This document shows positions 6,729-14,506 of a stretch of 19,130 nucleotides of DNA, piece after piece; position 1 is the first letter of the stretch, and each line of letters opens with the position of its first letter. A program made the position numbers and the translations under genes. Under the pieces are notes generated by a model. The model was not told the DNA's origin, did not search any database, and was given only the letters and a program-made list of their open reading frames with translations. Source of the stretch: Candidatus Delongbacteria bacterium (GTDB lineage Bacteria > JAGOEH01); contig JAGOEH010000048.1 in NCBI GenBank assembly GCA_017997825.1, positions 1-19,130 on the forward strand, given 5' to 3'.

Positions 6729-7901
6729 TTATCTCCTTTTCTGGTAATACAAGGTATGCGGTGTAAGCAGATAATCCATCAATAGACAATCAGGTTTGAA
6801 TAGCCTACTGTCGGCTGTTTTCTTCAGTTCTATTTTATCTCGATCGTTTACCTCAGTTAAGACATTATCAGTTGAATCACAATAAGTCCATACCAGTATA
6901 TTGGATCGTGTGGGTCCAATCCAAAATCGACCATCGGATATTTCCCTGATCTCTTTTTCAATATCATCATTTCCATTATATCTATATTCAAATAGAAACT
7001 CACCGCAAGGGAATTTGGGATATCCTTTCAATTCGATCCTCCGTTTGATCGATTCTCCAGGAATGATTCGGGTATACCAATCAGGATTCCAATAATCAAG
7101 GCCCAGAGACGGATAATTCCTCCATTCTGCTCTTGCAGTTTTTTCTGTACTGAGATCATAAAATGTCGGGCCATTGTTGTAATAATGAAAATTATCGCTG
7201 CCGCATTTATCCGGATCCAGTATATAGAGTGCATCCTGATCTTGATTGGTAATGGTTATTTTATACGAAATGGTCGTGGTACATGCATTTTCAACCATCA
7301 TCATGGTTTCATAATCCAGGGTATCAAAATATACCTCGATTCCTCCATGATATAACCCGGCTTCTATCAGAGCTTTCTTCGCCAGCGGATTATCTTGTGG
7401 ATTGTCACGGTATAGAAATGGCCATTCAATGAAAAGAACATCAACAGGATATATTATATTCATCATATCCGAACAATAAGGAGTATGCCACCACTTTTCA
7501 AATATACTAATAGCTCTTTCAAAATACCCCATGTAACATTTGGTCCCATTGGCAACTACCACAAATGGTTTATATGACCATTCTTCAGGAAATGCTTTGG
7601 TTAATTTATTTTTCCACCCCGGGATAATACTTGTTTTATCCTTTTTTAGATATATACAATGACTCGACCAATCATAATATCGAATATCCTGATCACTGAT
7701 CCAGGGTGAGGAAGCCAATTCCAGATCATTAATATCTTGATTAATAACATGCTTTATTTTTAAAGTATCATCTTTAAGAAAGTAGATGGCAAATCGATGC
7801 GCATCATCATCGTCATCATGGGATAAAAATGGGATTTTGTTACAGGCCGAAAGAATAATCAAGATTAATAGTAAGGTTCGAACTATTATGACTTTATTCA
7901 T
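6729..7901 (-). CDS. lipoprotein of unknown function
   Basis: This 390-residue protein has a lipoprotein signal: a hydrophobic run (residues 10-17) ends in the lipobox LSAC with Cys20 as the lipidation site, followed by a linker with a run of five Asp (29-33). It should sit in the envelope as a membrane-anchored, exported protein. The body is rich in Tyr and Trp with several Cys and looks like a beta-rich globular domain; I recognise no family or catalytic motif. The segment GESIKRRIELKGYPKFPCGE and neighbouring strands recall a beta-sandwich, which is only an impression. AAGGTGG lies 5 nt before the ATG. The gene faces the integron remnant and is transcribed toward it. A strong minus-strand promoter lies about 250 bp upstream, with a tiny ORF in between. 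Confidence 0.75.
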   Translation of the reverse strand: MNKVIIVRTLLLILIILSACNKIPFLSHDDDDDAHRFAIYFLKDDTLKIKHVINQDINDLELASSPWISDQDIRYYDWSSHCIYLKKDKTSIIPGWKNKLTKAFPEEWSYKPFVVVANGTKCYMGYFERAISIFEKWWHTPYCSDMMNIIYPVDVLFIEWPFLYRDNPQDNPLAKKALIEAGLYHGGIEVYFDTLDYETMMMVENACTTTISYKITITNQDQDALYILDPDKCGSDNFHYYNNGPTFYDLSTEKTARAEWRNYPSLGLDYWNPDWYTRIIPGESIKRRIELKGYPKFPCGEFLFEYRYNGNDDIEKEIREISDGRFWIGPTRSNILVWTYCDSTDNVLTEVNDRDKIELKKTADSRLFKPDCLLMDYLLTPHTLYYQKRR

Positions 7902-8041
7902 AATTCCACCTTAATATATGCTGATTGGGGTTTATTAACAGACCAATTGTATGGAAGACTTGAGTTGTTCCATCCGTCAACAGAGTTCTTAACTGGATAT
8001 CCACTGATTTAACCCTTTCCCCGGAATGTAATAAACGATTA

Positions 8042-8104
8042 TTATGCCCCGGAATTTAAATAATTGTTTACCAAACTAATAAGCATCACAAAAACTCTTT
8101 CCAC
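8042..8104 (-). CDS. candidate 20-residue ORF in the lipoprotein leader
   Basis: The minus-strand frame GTG GAA AGA encodes about 20 residues (MERVFVMLISLVNNYLNSGA). A Shine-Dalgarno-like AAAGGAGAGG lies about 5 nt before the GTG. It begins about 40 nt after the start predicted from the minus-strand promoter at 8154-8182. The peptide is short and mostly hydrophobic. It could be a leader peptide or small membrane peptide, or a chance frame; no homologue is recognised. Confidence 0.25.
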   Translation of the reverse strand: MERVFVMLISLVNNYLNSGA

Positions 8105-8153
8105 CAACCTCTCCTTTTTCAAACTATTACTGGTTTAGAGTAAGATTAAAATG

Positions 8154-8182
8154 ATCATAAAACAATTCTATTGATTTGTCAA
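8154..8182 (-). promoter_or_regulatory. strong sigma70-type promoter, minus strand
   Basis: On the minus strand: TTGACA (8182-8177), a 17-bp spacer and TATGAT (8159-8154). Transcription would start near 8147 and run toward the lipoprotein at 7901, giving a leader of about 245 nt that includes the tiny ORF at 8042-8104. Confidence 0.6.
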
Positions 8183-8289
8183 GAGCTTATGAGATTTTAT
8201 TTTATAAATATCAACAACCATTTTCCATTTCTGATATGGTTTCTTTTTAGTGCTACTGGGTTGCCGGATTGGGCTGATTAGTTTGGTGA

Positions 8290-8350
8290 TCATTCCGAGA
8301 TGGGGAAGTGGAAGCAGGCCATAAAGTGTAGGTCTGCCAAGACTCAATCC
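8290..8350 (+). pseudogene. degenerate remnant of an M23 peptidase coding sequence
   Basis: About 42 bp resemble bases 26-67 of this window, part of the M23 gene, at roughly 80% identity, including a shared 13-mer (GGGGAAGTGGAAG). Read in frame it gives GEVEAGHKV then a stop, against GEVEVGHKVKAGQ in the gene at the left edge. Flanking sequence is no longer recognisable. The match is short, so a chance origin is not fully excluded. Confidence 0.45.
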
Positions 8351-8450
8351 ATTAATTCTATTCTGGGCTGTCGTTCCGATTTATGAACTTTGAAATCACT
8401 GGTTGATCTAGAGTTACACTGTTTCTCAATAGGCTTTACGTAATTATCTA

Positions 8451-8479
8451 TTGACATTATAGTAGGGCTTCATTATTAT
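8451..8479 (+). promoter_or_regulatory. strong sigma70-type promoter of the DUF2164-DUF3267 pair
   Basis: TTGACA (8451-8456), a 17-bp spacer and TATTAT (8474-8479). The start would be near 8486, about 15 nt before the AGGAGG at 8501-8506. Orientation and distance fit the DUF2164 gene and the gene behind it. Confidence 0.65.
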
Positions 8480-8519
8480 AAATCAAAAAAATCAAATTAC
8501 AGGAGGCTTGATCAATACT

Positions 8520-8783
8520 ATGGCCAAGACTAAACGCAGTTGGGATATGATCTCCGATGATTATCGAAAGGAAGTCATCCGGGGAATCATCGCTTTTTTT
8601 CAGACTGAAATGGATCAGGAAATTGGTGTGATTGCGGCGGAGAATATTTTAGATCATTTTTTACAATCGGTCGGTATGAAGCTCTATAATAAGGGGGTGG
8701 AGGATTCGGTGGGTTACCTTAAGGAGCGTCTTGAAGATTTGACCTTGGATATGGAAGCCATGTTGAAAAAACAAGTCAATTGA
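8520..8783 (+). CDS. DUF2164 family protein
   Basis: The 87-residue protein shows the DUF2164 pattern throughout: a start rich in basic and aromatic residues, RKEVIRGIIAFFQTEMDQEI, then GVIAAENILDHFLQSVG and YNKGVEDS, followed by a helical tail. The family is small, soluble and widespread; its molecular role is unknown. I place the start at ATG 8520 (MAKTKRSW), where homology begins. The Shine-Dalgarno AGGAGG at 8501-8506 is 13 nt away, longer than usual; a TTG at 8508 in the same frame is only 1 nt from it and is unlikely. The next gene follows after 46 nt on the same strand, so the two probably share a transcript. Confidence 0.82.
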   Translation: MAKTKRSWDMISDDYRKEVIRGIIAFFQTEMDQEIGVIAAENILDHFLQSVGMKLYNKGVEDSVGYLKERLEDLTLDMEAMLKKQVN

Positions 8784-8829
8784 ATGATCGGATACTGAAA
8801 GTAATGATCACGATAGGTGGGATTGCGTT

Positions 8830-9420
8830 ATGCTGGAATTAACCAATTATAGGAAAGAAAAACTGACGATTGATTTAGGCTGGGCCAATATTTTCGGAGT
8901 CTTGATCCTGATTCCGATTGTGCTGGGATTCGGATTGCCCTATTATCTGATCTGGTCTCCGGAATTGAGCGTAAAGGCTTATTTGAATACTGTCGGATCA
9001 CTCGGAGTCATCCTGAGAATGCTCGTGATGATCCTTACACTAATGGTCGGAATTGTACTGCATGAACTGATTCACGGGATCACCTGGGGCATTGTTGCTA
9101 AAAATGGATTTAAATCGATCAAATTCGGAGTATTGTGGAATATGCTTACTCCCTATTGTCATTGCAAGGAACCGATGACTGTCAGGCACTATATCCTTGG
9201 AGCCATCACCCCGGCCATTGTGCTGGGATTCATTCCCTCCATCCTGGCACTCGTGATTGGAAACTTGGTATTGCTGGTGTTCGGGATGATTTTTACCGCC
9301 GCGGCCAGCGGGGATTTTCTGATCATTAATCTGATCCGAAAGGAAAACCATGAGGATCTGGTGCAGGATCATCCCTCCGAAGCCGGATGCTATATTTACC
9401 GCATAATTGAAACTCAGTGA
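8830..9420 (+). CDS. DUF3267 putative zinc metallopeptidase, membrane protein
   Basis: This 196-residue integral membrane protein has about four hydrophobic segments: near residues 19-40, 57-77, 121-138 and 139-160. The second ends in HELIH (His78-Glu79 to His82), the zincin HExxH motif, inside LHELIHGITWG. A short loop with YCHCKEP follows, then a segment with the conserved GAITPAIVLG. This is the layout of DUF3267 proteins, predicted membrane-embedded zinc proteases whose substrates are unknown. A third zinc ligand cannot be assigned from sequence alone; the Asp of AASGDFLI is a candidate. AGGTGG lies about 10 nt before ATG 8830. The length is normal for the family. Confidence 0.82.
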   Translation: MLELTNYRKEKLTIDLGWANIFGVLILIPIVLGFGLPYYLIWSPELSVKAYLNTVGSLGVILRMLVMILTLMVGIVLHELIHGITWGIVAKNGFKSIKFGVLWNMLTPYCHCKEPMTVRHYILGAITPAIVLGFIPSILALVIGNLVLLVFGMIFTAAASGDFLIINLIRKENHEDLVQDHPSEAGCYIYRIIETQ

Positions 9421-9566
9421 GCCTTGGATTTCCTGTAATTAAAACCTATGAACAAATGAGGATCGAACATAAAAAACTTCCGGATCCGGTCGATGAATTG
9501 AGCACCTATATGATCGTATACAATGGGGGGCATGCGGAATATTTGAATTTCCTGGCTGTCAATTGA
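9417..9566 (+). CDS. possible small ORF overlapping the DUF3267 stop
   Basis: A 49-codon frame starts with GTG overlapping the preceding TGA (GTGA, 9417-9420) and ends with TGA at 9564. It contains LGFPVIKTYEQMRIEH and STYMIVYNGGHAEYLNF. The composition looks protein-like and the GTGA overlap could couple translation. No family is recognised, there is no clear Shine-Dalgarno, and it could be the rest of a longer, decayed gene. From 9567 to 9747 nothing else is seen. Confidence 0.25.
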   Translation: MSLGFPVIKTYEQMRIEHKKLPDPVDELSTYMIVYNGGHAEYLNFLAVN

Positions 9567-9747
9567 CTTTGTTTTAATGTCTTATTAGTATGAAGATTCA
9601 AGCAGCAAGCCACGACTGATGATTGTCAATCCAGAGGTTTTAATGGAATTCCAATGTCGAACCTTCACGGATACGATCGATTGGTAGGAATAACCGGGGG
9701 TCGATGCTGGATAATCTGCCGGAACCATTTAACAGCGAGACTGGACT

Positions 9748-10017
9748 ATGAAATCGTTTGAAATCGAGGTTGAAAGGGTTACCGGGTATTGCTCCTGCGG
9801 GTATAAGGTGGGTGATAAATTTCATGCCGCAGGTCTCAATACCCCTGATACGGCCTTCTGCGGCGGGGCTTATATGGTGATTTTCCCTATGCAAACAGCA
9901 TTGCATTGCGGGGCTCGCTTGAGTTTTGAATCAAATCCAAAGTCCAAAACGAATTTAGCTTGTCCCGACCATGGATATGTCACCTTCAAGATTACTATGC
10001 TTGATTCCCGGAACTGA
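9748..10017 (+). CDS. TIGR04076-like small protein
   Basis: The 89-residue protein starts FEIEVERVTGYCSCGYKVGD, includes FCGGAYMVIFPMQTALHCG, and closes with LACPDHGYVTFKITM. This order (short strand, cysteine-containing turn, YKVGDKF, a middle segment with aromatic and Cys residues, then CPD and a final strand) matches the TIGR04076 family of about 90 residues. The family has no known function; several conserved cysteines suggest a metal or redox site, which is inference. The start ATG 9748 lacks a good ribosome-binding site, but the domain begins at once and no better in-frame start exists. An ORF on the other strand (9640-9906) overlaps it and lacks family features. Confidence 0.68.
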   Translation: MKSFEIEVERVTGYCSCGYKVGDKFHAAGLNTPDTAFCGGAYMVIFPMQTALHCGARLSFESNPKSKTNLACPDHGYVTFKITMLDSRN

Positions 10018-10222
10018 ACAACGGAGCATTCGACATAATAACAACCGGTAAGTAATGATTCGTCGCTCTGCTCAGACACCTCCGGGCGGGCCTTCTGATT
10101 TGCTTTCTATTTCCCGGGCGGACAGGTATCAACAGCTCCCATCCTGTACCGGCGCTGAGTTGATCTCGATGGTGATCGCCTCAAGGATCAGAGAGTATAG
10201 TGCAAATAAGGTTAGGATAATT

Positions 10223-10813
10223 ATGATAAAGAAGACATTGATTTTTATCCCATTTCTATTATTACTGGTTATTGCTTTTAGAATGGTGACGGTATATATC
10301 GAGCAAAATGATGAATTCAATTATCATCGCAACATTCCTAAATCCATTCGATTATGGTCTGCGGATTTCGAACCGAATGGGACTATTCCGATACGATTCA
10401 CCGCATTGGGAGAAAACGTTTCTCCATCCCTGTATTGGGATAATGTCCCAGCGGAAACCCAATCGTTAGCCATAATCGTAGTCGATTACGATGCTCCTTC
10501 GCCGTTCATCAAGCTCACGACTATCGATCATTGGATCGTTTTCAATATCGATCCGACGATAAAATGTTTCGATCCTGCATTAACCAGCCGACAATTGATA
10601 GAGGATAGCATGAGCTTGGGGATAACCATTACCGGAGGAACAGACTATGTGGGCCCTAACCCGCCTCTGGGAACCCATCGCTATTATTTCAGAGTTTATG
10701 CTCTATCGGTTTCTCACCTCGATTTATTGAAACCGACCAAAGAAATCCTTATGAACACAATGAAAGATAAGGTGTTGGCATACGGCGAGCTGATTGGAGT
10801 ATTCAAGAAATAA
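10223..10813 (+). CDS. YbhB/YbcL-type PEBP family protein, membrane-anchored or secreted
   Basis: This 196-residue protein begins with basic residues and a hydrophobic stretch (about residues 5-22), a signal peptide or N-terminal anchor. The rest is a phosphatidylethanolamine-binding-protein (Raf kinase inhibitor-like) domain: FTALGENVSPSLYWDNVP, VDYDAPSP, DHWIVFNI, then GTDYVGPNPPLGTHRYYFRV. The conserved Asp and His residues of the ligand-binding pocket are present in DYDAP, DHW and GTHRY. Bacterial members bind small anionic ligands, but their roles are poorly known. An open frame extends upstream to 10055, but the added 56 residues are low-complexity and precede the signal sequence. ATG 10223 has AGGA 5 nt ahead and is preferred. 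It lacks a lipobox. Confidence 0.82.
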   Translation: MIKKTLIFIPFLLLLVIAFRMVTVYIEQNDEFNYHRNIPKSIRLWSADFEPNGTIPIRFTALGENVSPSLYWDNVPAETQSLAIIVVDYDAPSPFIKLTTIDHWIVFNIDPTIKCFDPALTSRQLIEDSMSLGITITGGTDYVGPNPPLGTHRYYFRVYALSVSHLDLLKPTKEILMNTMKDKVLAYGELIGVFKK

Positions 10814-10913
10814 AATTATCACCAACAGATAGCCGCATTGATTTTATTGCTATTTCAAGCGTTTTGAATCGGCGGCTGTGTCGGAAAACTGCAGGAGAAA
10901 CGGAAGGACCATT

Positions 10914-11816
10914 ATGATTCCTGATTTTCAATCCATCATGCTTCCATTCCTTGAGTTCATTTCAGATGAACGTGAGCATTCCACCCGAGAGATTCATGAT
11001 CATTTAGCCGGAATATTCGGTCTGACTGCGGATGAAATCAACCGGTTTTTGCCCAGCGGCTCCCAAAAGACTTTTACAAATCGGATTGCTTGGGCCAAGG
11101 CATATCTGAAAATGGCCGGATTACTTCAAACCACCAAACGAGGATACGTTAAAATCACGGAATCGGGAAAAGCCTTCCTTGGTTCAAATCCCTCCGTAAT
11201 CAATGTTAAAATCCTGAGAACTCTGCCGGCTTTTTTGGAAAACTACGGTAAACCGAAAGATGACAATATCAATTCAGAGGATAGCGACTCTCAATCCTCA
11301 TCCACCCCGGAAGAAATACTGGAAAGCAGCTATGTTCGGATTCGCAGGAATCTATCCCATGAATTGCTGCAGAAGATCAAAAACTGCAGTCCGGCCTTTT
11401 TTGAGAATCTGGTGGTTGAACTCCTTGTCAGGATGGGATATGGAGGCACTATCCAAGATGCGGGACAATCCATCGGACAATCCGGGGATGAAGGGATCGA
11501 TGGGATCATCAAAGAAGACCGGTTGGGCCTTGATGTGATCTATATCCAGGCCAAACGATGGGAGGGAGCGGTCGGCCGACCCGAAATCCAGAAGTTTATG
11601 GGGGCACTGGCCGGACAAGGCGCCAAGAAAGGGGTATTCATCACCACCTCTCGATTTACCAACGATGCCCGATCCTATCAGCCGCGGAATGATACTAAAA
11701 TCGTACTGATTGACGGCGAAAAACTTGCGGAACTGATGATCGACTACAATCTGGCTGTTTCCATAACCAGTGTTTTCGAAATCAAACGGATCGATAACGA
11801 CTATTTTGAAGAATAG
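10914..11816 (+). CDS. mrr: Mrr-type restriction endonuclease
   Basis: With ATG 10914 (GGAAGG 6 nt upstream) the protein has 300 residues, close to the about 304 of E. coli Mrr. Residues 1-95 form the Mrr N-terminal winged helix (HSTREIHDHLAGIFGL and KRGYVKITESGKAFL). After a Ser- and Asp-rich linker comes the Mrr catalytic domain: ENLVVELLVRMGYGG, GDEGIDGIIKEDRLGLD and YIQAKRW. Asp196 and Gln212-Ala-Lys214 form the D-(X)n-QxK variant of the PD-(D/E)XK site. Mrr cuts foreign DNA carrying adenine or cytosine methylation and responds to pressure in E. coli. No methylase is next to it, as expected for a methylation-dependent enzyme. A longer frame from 10878 lacks homology. It is outside the AT-rich island and has host-like composition. 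Confidence 0.9.
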   Translation: MIPDFQSIMLPFLEFISDEREHSTREIHDHLAGIFGLTADEINRFLPSGSQKTFTNRIAWAKAYLKMAGLLQTTKRGYVKITESGKAFLGSNPSVINVKILRTLPAFLENYGKPKDDNINSEDSDSQSSSTPEEILESSYVRIRRNLSHELLQKIKNCSPAFFENLVVELLVRMGYGGTIQDAGQSIGQSGDEGIDGIIKEDRLGLDVIYIQAKRWEGAVGRPEIQKFMGALAGQGAKKGVFITTSRFTNDARSYQPRNDTKIVLIDGEKLAELMIDYNLAVSITSVFEIKRIDNDYFEE

Positions 11817-11878
11817 AACAATGGCCATCCCTAATCTGCCGGCCTTTTTCGGATAACAGATATTTTTTTGGAGAGATA

Positions 11879-12586
11879 ATGATACGATCAATCATAAAAA
11901 AACATTTAGTTCCATCGGATGATTATATTTTTGGTTTTGCCGATTTGCATGGGCTGATCGGTGATCTGTATGATGGATTCCATTATGGGATCTCGATCGG
12001 TAAGCGCCTGAATCCGGATATCGTCGATCGACTCGACAATGGTCCGACCATCGAATACTTCAATCACTATACACAGATCAATCGTGAATTGGCTGACCTG
12101 ACTCAAAGGATTCATGATGATTTATCCAGAATCGGTATCGATTCGATCAGGATTGAACCGACGATTTCCACCGAATCGAAGGATTATGCGGTATATTTGG
12201 AGACTCTGAGTTATGATATTTCTCACAAAATGGTGGCAACCCGCGCCGGTCTCGGATGGATCGGGAAAACCGATCTGTTCATTTCAACGGCATTTGGCCC
12301 TCGACTGCGGTTGGTCAGTCTATTGCTCAGGCAAAACCCCGGCCTCGATTCCAAACCGATCGAAAAAAGCCAGTGCGGGCTATGCCGGATTTGTGTGGAT
12401 CATTGTCCCGCTCATGCGGCTAATGGTAAATCATGGAATATTAATGTCCATCGGGATGAGTTCTTCAATGCCCGCCAGTGCCGGGAAAAATGCGGAGAAT
12501 TGACCCGGCAAAAACTGAATGTCGATGAGAGAATCTGCGGAATGTGCGTATCCGTCTGTCCTAAAGGCAAAAGGAAAAAAGCGTAG
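11879..12586 (+). CDS. QueG-like 4Fe-4S double-cluster protein (short form)
   Basis: The 235-residue protein resembles epoxyqueuosine reductase QueG, which makes queuosine in tRNA with cobalamin and two 4Fe-4S clusters. The N-terminal part (FADLHGLIGDLYDGFHYGIS) matches the DUF1730-type domain, and AGLGWIGKTDLFIS matches the QueG core. Cluster ligands are Cys166, 169, 172 and 176 (CGLCRICVDHCP) plus Cys201, 205, 220, 223 and 227 (CGMCVSVCPKG). It ends there, without the HEAT-like C-terminal repeat of full QueG (about 310-380 residues), as in the shorter double-cluster paralogues whose reaction is unknown. GGAGAG lies 3 nt before the ATG. It follows mrr after 62 nt on the same strand, and may be co-transcribed, but no functional link is apparent. 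I therefore give no queG symbol. Confidence 0.82.
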   Translation: MIRSIIKKHLVPSDDYIFGFADLHGLIGDLYDGFHYGISIGKRLNPDIVDRLDNGPTIEYFNHYTQINRELADLTQRIHDDLSRIGIDSIRIEPTISTESKDYAVYLETLSYDISHKMVATRAGLGWIGKTDLFISTAFGPRLRLVSLLLRQNPGLDSKPIEKSQCGLCRICVDHCPAHAANGKSWNINVHRDEFFNARQCREKCGELTRQKLNVDERICGMCVSVCPKGKRKKA

Positions 12587-12643
12587 GATTGGCGATTTCA
12601 ACAATCCATTATCTACAATTTACCCCAAGGAGGTTATGTTGAA

Positions 12644-13099
12644 ATGGCATCAAGAACCCTGATTCCTGAAAATCCCGTTACCTGGCTGCGAGTGGCCTAT
12701 TGGACCGGAGCCATCATCGATGCCAAAGCCTTCTTCCTGTTCCTTTTTCCCGGATTTCTTCCGATAATCACTCAATCGGTGTTTAATCTGGATGCTCCCA
12801 ATGAATCCAACCTTGAACTGGTTTTATTAAGGCGATTGCTGGCCCTTTTCGATTTGGGTTGGACTCTGCTCTTGATTTGGGCTGATCGTAAACCATTGGA
12901 AAGAAAGGGGATCATGTTGCTGACCGTCTTTCCGATCATCACCGGAATTCTTATACTGAGGACGTTAACCGGCATTCAAACCACCGTCAGTGTGTATTAT
13001 TCCATCACCAGCGGCGTATTCGGATTATTGTTCCTCTTTTTTGGATACAGCTACCTGATCAATTGCGGGTGGTTCCAGCGGATGATCGATAAAAGGTAA
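12644..13099 (+). CDS. four-helix membrane protein of unknown function
   Basis: This 151-residue protein has four hydrophobic stretches: near residues 15-40, 60-82, 90-110 and 116-140, joined by short loops, and a basic C-terminus (MIDKR). A conserved-looking ALFDLGWTLLLIWADRKPLERKGI lies between helices 2 and 3. No enzyme motif is visible. AAGGAGG at 12627-12633 is a strong ribosome-binding site, 10 nt before ATG 12644; a nearer ATG at 12635 is in another frame and closes after eight codons. It is probably a small inner-membrane protein of a family with unknown role. It is the last gene before a strong hairpin. Confidence 0.7.
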   Translation: MASRTLIPENPVTWLRVAYWTGAIIDAKAFFLFLFPGFLPIITQSVFNLDAPNESNLELVLLRRLLALFDLGWTLLLIWADRKPLERKGIMLLTVFPIITGILILRTLTGIQTTVSVYYSITSGVFGLLFLFFGYSYLINCGWFQRMIDKR

Positions 13100-13257
13100 T
13101 CCCAGCCTGATCCGAACCGTCATGCCAAGGATAACGGGACTCCAGTAATGAGTATGAAATTGGTTTTAATAGCTTTCACTTTGATATGTTATCGGATAGT
13201 CCTGGAAATGAGCAAAACCTTATTGGAAAAGCTGGATGGATCGAGTTTCTATTTTAC

Positions 13258-13295
13258 AAACCCCGGTTCCGGTGTATTTGACGGAACCGGGGTTT
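13258..13295. terminator. strong hairpin terminator between convergent genes
   Basis: AAACCCCGGTTCCG (13258-13271) and CGGAACCGGGGTTT (13282-13295) form a perfect 14-bp stem with a 10-nt loop. It stands between the plus-strand membrane protein gene and the end of the minus-strand PadR operon, so it probably ends both transcripts. The T-tract is short on either side (TTTGCTT and TTTGTAAAA). Confidence 0.8.
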
Positions 13296-13329
13296 GCTTA
13301 TCAATTGCATGAATCAAGCAGGATGGCTG

Positions 13330-13707
13330 TTATTGGAGCTTTTGGTAACGTGAAAAGAGCCAGCCCCATCCGATAGCGGAGACTATCAGCACCGTCAAAC
13401 CGAATTTGATGGTTTGCAGGGATTCGGCATAACCTTGGGCGATCACCATGGGGGAAATTTCCTTAGCCTGTGAGATGATGATCATGGCCCGATAGACCCC
13501 CAGATAGTGACCTAGGTATCCGACCAAAGCGCTCAGGATCGCCCAGAATATGATGGCATGGATCCCCCGTTTCAATTGGTATGCGGTCAGCTTATCATTG
13601 TGAACATATAGATCCATGGCCTTTTTTACGATTAAAACCATATTGATTACGGCAAAGATCAGAATGAGCCACATGAAGGGTCCGCCGGTCATCATGAAGT
13701 CTAACAT
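13330..13707 (-). CDS. minimal MotA/TolQ/ExbB-like membrane protein
   Basis: This 125-residue protein has three hydrophobic segments: about 10-30 (FMWLILIFAVINMVLIVKKA), 50-72 and 102-120. From residue 57 on, the spacing LGHYLGVYRAM, then AKEISPMVIAQGYAESLQTI, then GLTVLIVSAIGWGWLF follows the MotA/TolQ/ExbB proton-channel pattern, with two helices around a loop. The large cytoplasmic domain of real ExbB or TolQ (about 240 residues) is missing and there is no ExbD/TolR partner nearby. Function as a proton channel is thus doubtful; it may modulate the membrane protein encoded upstream. AAGGAG lies 7 nt from the ATG, and the gene begins 13 bp after the HAAS gene, so it is the third gene of the PadR operon. 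Confidence 0.68.
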   Translation of the reverse strand: MLDFMMTGGPFMWLILIFAVINMVLIVKKAMDLYVHNDKLTAYQLKRGIHAIIFWAILSALVGYLGHYLGVYRAMIIISQAKEISPMVIAQGYAESLQTIKFGLTVLIVSAIGWGWLFSRYQKLQ

Positions 13708-13720
13708 GGGATACTCCTTT

Positions 13721-14506
13721 TTATGATATCAGCCTTCGGTATTCGCTATTCATCAACGACGTCACCCGGCCCAGCAGGAAAAACCACAGCAGCAGGATCA
13801 GCAGAGCACCGATCAGACCCACGATCATCACCGAATAGACCTGGATCATGATCTGGTTGACCTGCCTAAAATCCGCTTCCAGTGCCTGGAAATGTTCACC
13901 GGGTGTCATCAAAATCAAAAGTTTGCTTTCCCAGATGATCCCCCTGACCCCGCTTTGGTAAAGATGATAGTAATAGCCCCCGATCCCGATGAATAGATTC
14001 ATTCCGGCTAGATAGATCAGGGGAAGCAGACCCGTCTTGAGTTTCCGGATGACCAGGTCCTTCTTGATAAAAAGCTGATAGAACTTGATCATGGAAAACA
14101 CAAAAGCGGCCAGAATGATTCCAAACATGCCGAGTACCATTTTGTTACTCTGGGCTTGAGGAGGCAAAACCGAAAGACTGTAAAACGATAGAAAAGTTAG
14201 AACTCCAATAAAAAAATAAAATAATGCCCGTTCCGTCAGCTGTCGGGTACCTTGGGAGGCTCGGTAGACAATCTTCCTGAAAAAAGTCTGGTGGATTCTT
14301 TCCAGCTCGTGCATTGATTCCGGCTCCATGCTAAACGCTTCCGCAGTCCTGCGCTCAGCTTCCGACTCCTCAAAGCCCTGATCCCGTAACGACTGGAACA
14401 TATCCTCCATGTCATCATGCATCTCGATGATGATCCGGGCTCGGGCCGCTTCCGGCAGATTCAAATTGGAATCGACCTGCCTTAGAAATGATGAAAACCT
14501 ACTCAT
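13721..14506 (-). CDS. HAAS-domain membrane protein of a PadR operon
   Basis: The N-terminal 80 residues (LPEAARARIIIEMHDDMEDM, then GFEESEAERRTAEAFS) form the HAAS-type helical signalling domain, also found as DUF1700 or the permease-prefix domain. It is followed by four membrane segments (about 91-112, 119-143, 155-178 and 222-250) with an extracytoplasmic stretch between helices 3 and 4. The total is 261 residues. Such proteins are regularly encoded just after a PadR regulator, and the HAAS domain is thought to couple membrane state to that regulator. Its start overlaps the PadR end by 8 nt, implying translational coupling. No transport motif is seen. Confidence 0.78.
   Translation of the reverse strand: MSRFSSFLRQVDSNLNLPEAARARIIIEMHDDMEDMFQSLRDQGFEESEAERRTAEAFSMEPESMHELERIHQTFFRKIVYRASQGTRQLTERALFYFFIGVLTFLSFYSLSVLPPQAQSNKMVLGMFGIILAAFVFSMIKFYQLFIKKDLVIRKLKTGLLPLIYLAGMNLFIGIGGYYYHLYQSGVRGIIWESKLLILMTPGEHFQALEADFRQVNQIMIQVYSVMIVGLIGALLILLLWFFLLGRVTSLMNSEYRRLIS

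Noticed and set aside
9640-9906. 88-codon minus-strand frame overlapping the TIGR04076-like gene
   Set aside because: It is antisense to a gene with family motifs and shows no features of its own.
10055-10222. 56-residue N-terminal extension of the PEBP gene
   Set aside because: It precedes a clear signal sequence with its own ribosome-binding site at 10223 and has no homology.
13148-13312. 54-codon plus-strand frame after the four-helix membrane protein
   Set aside because: It reads through the 14-bp terminator stem and has no Shine-Dalgarno.
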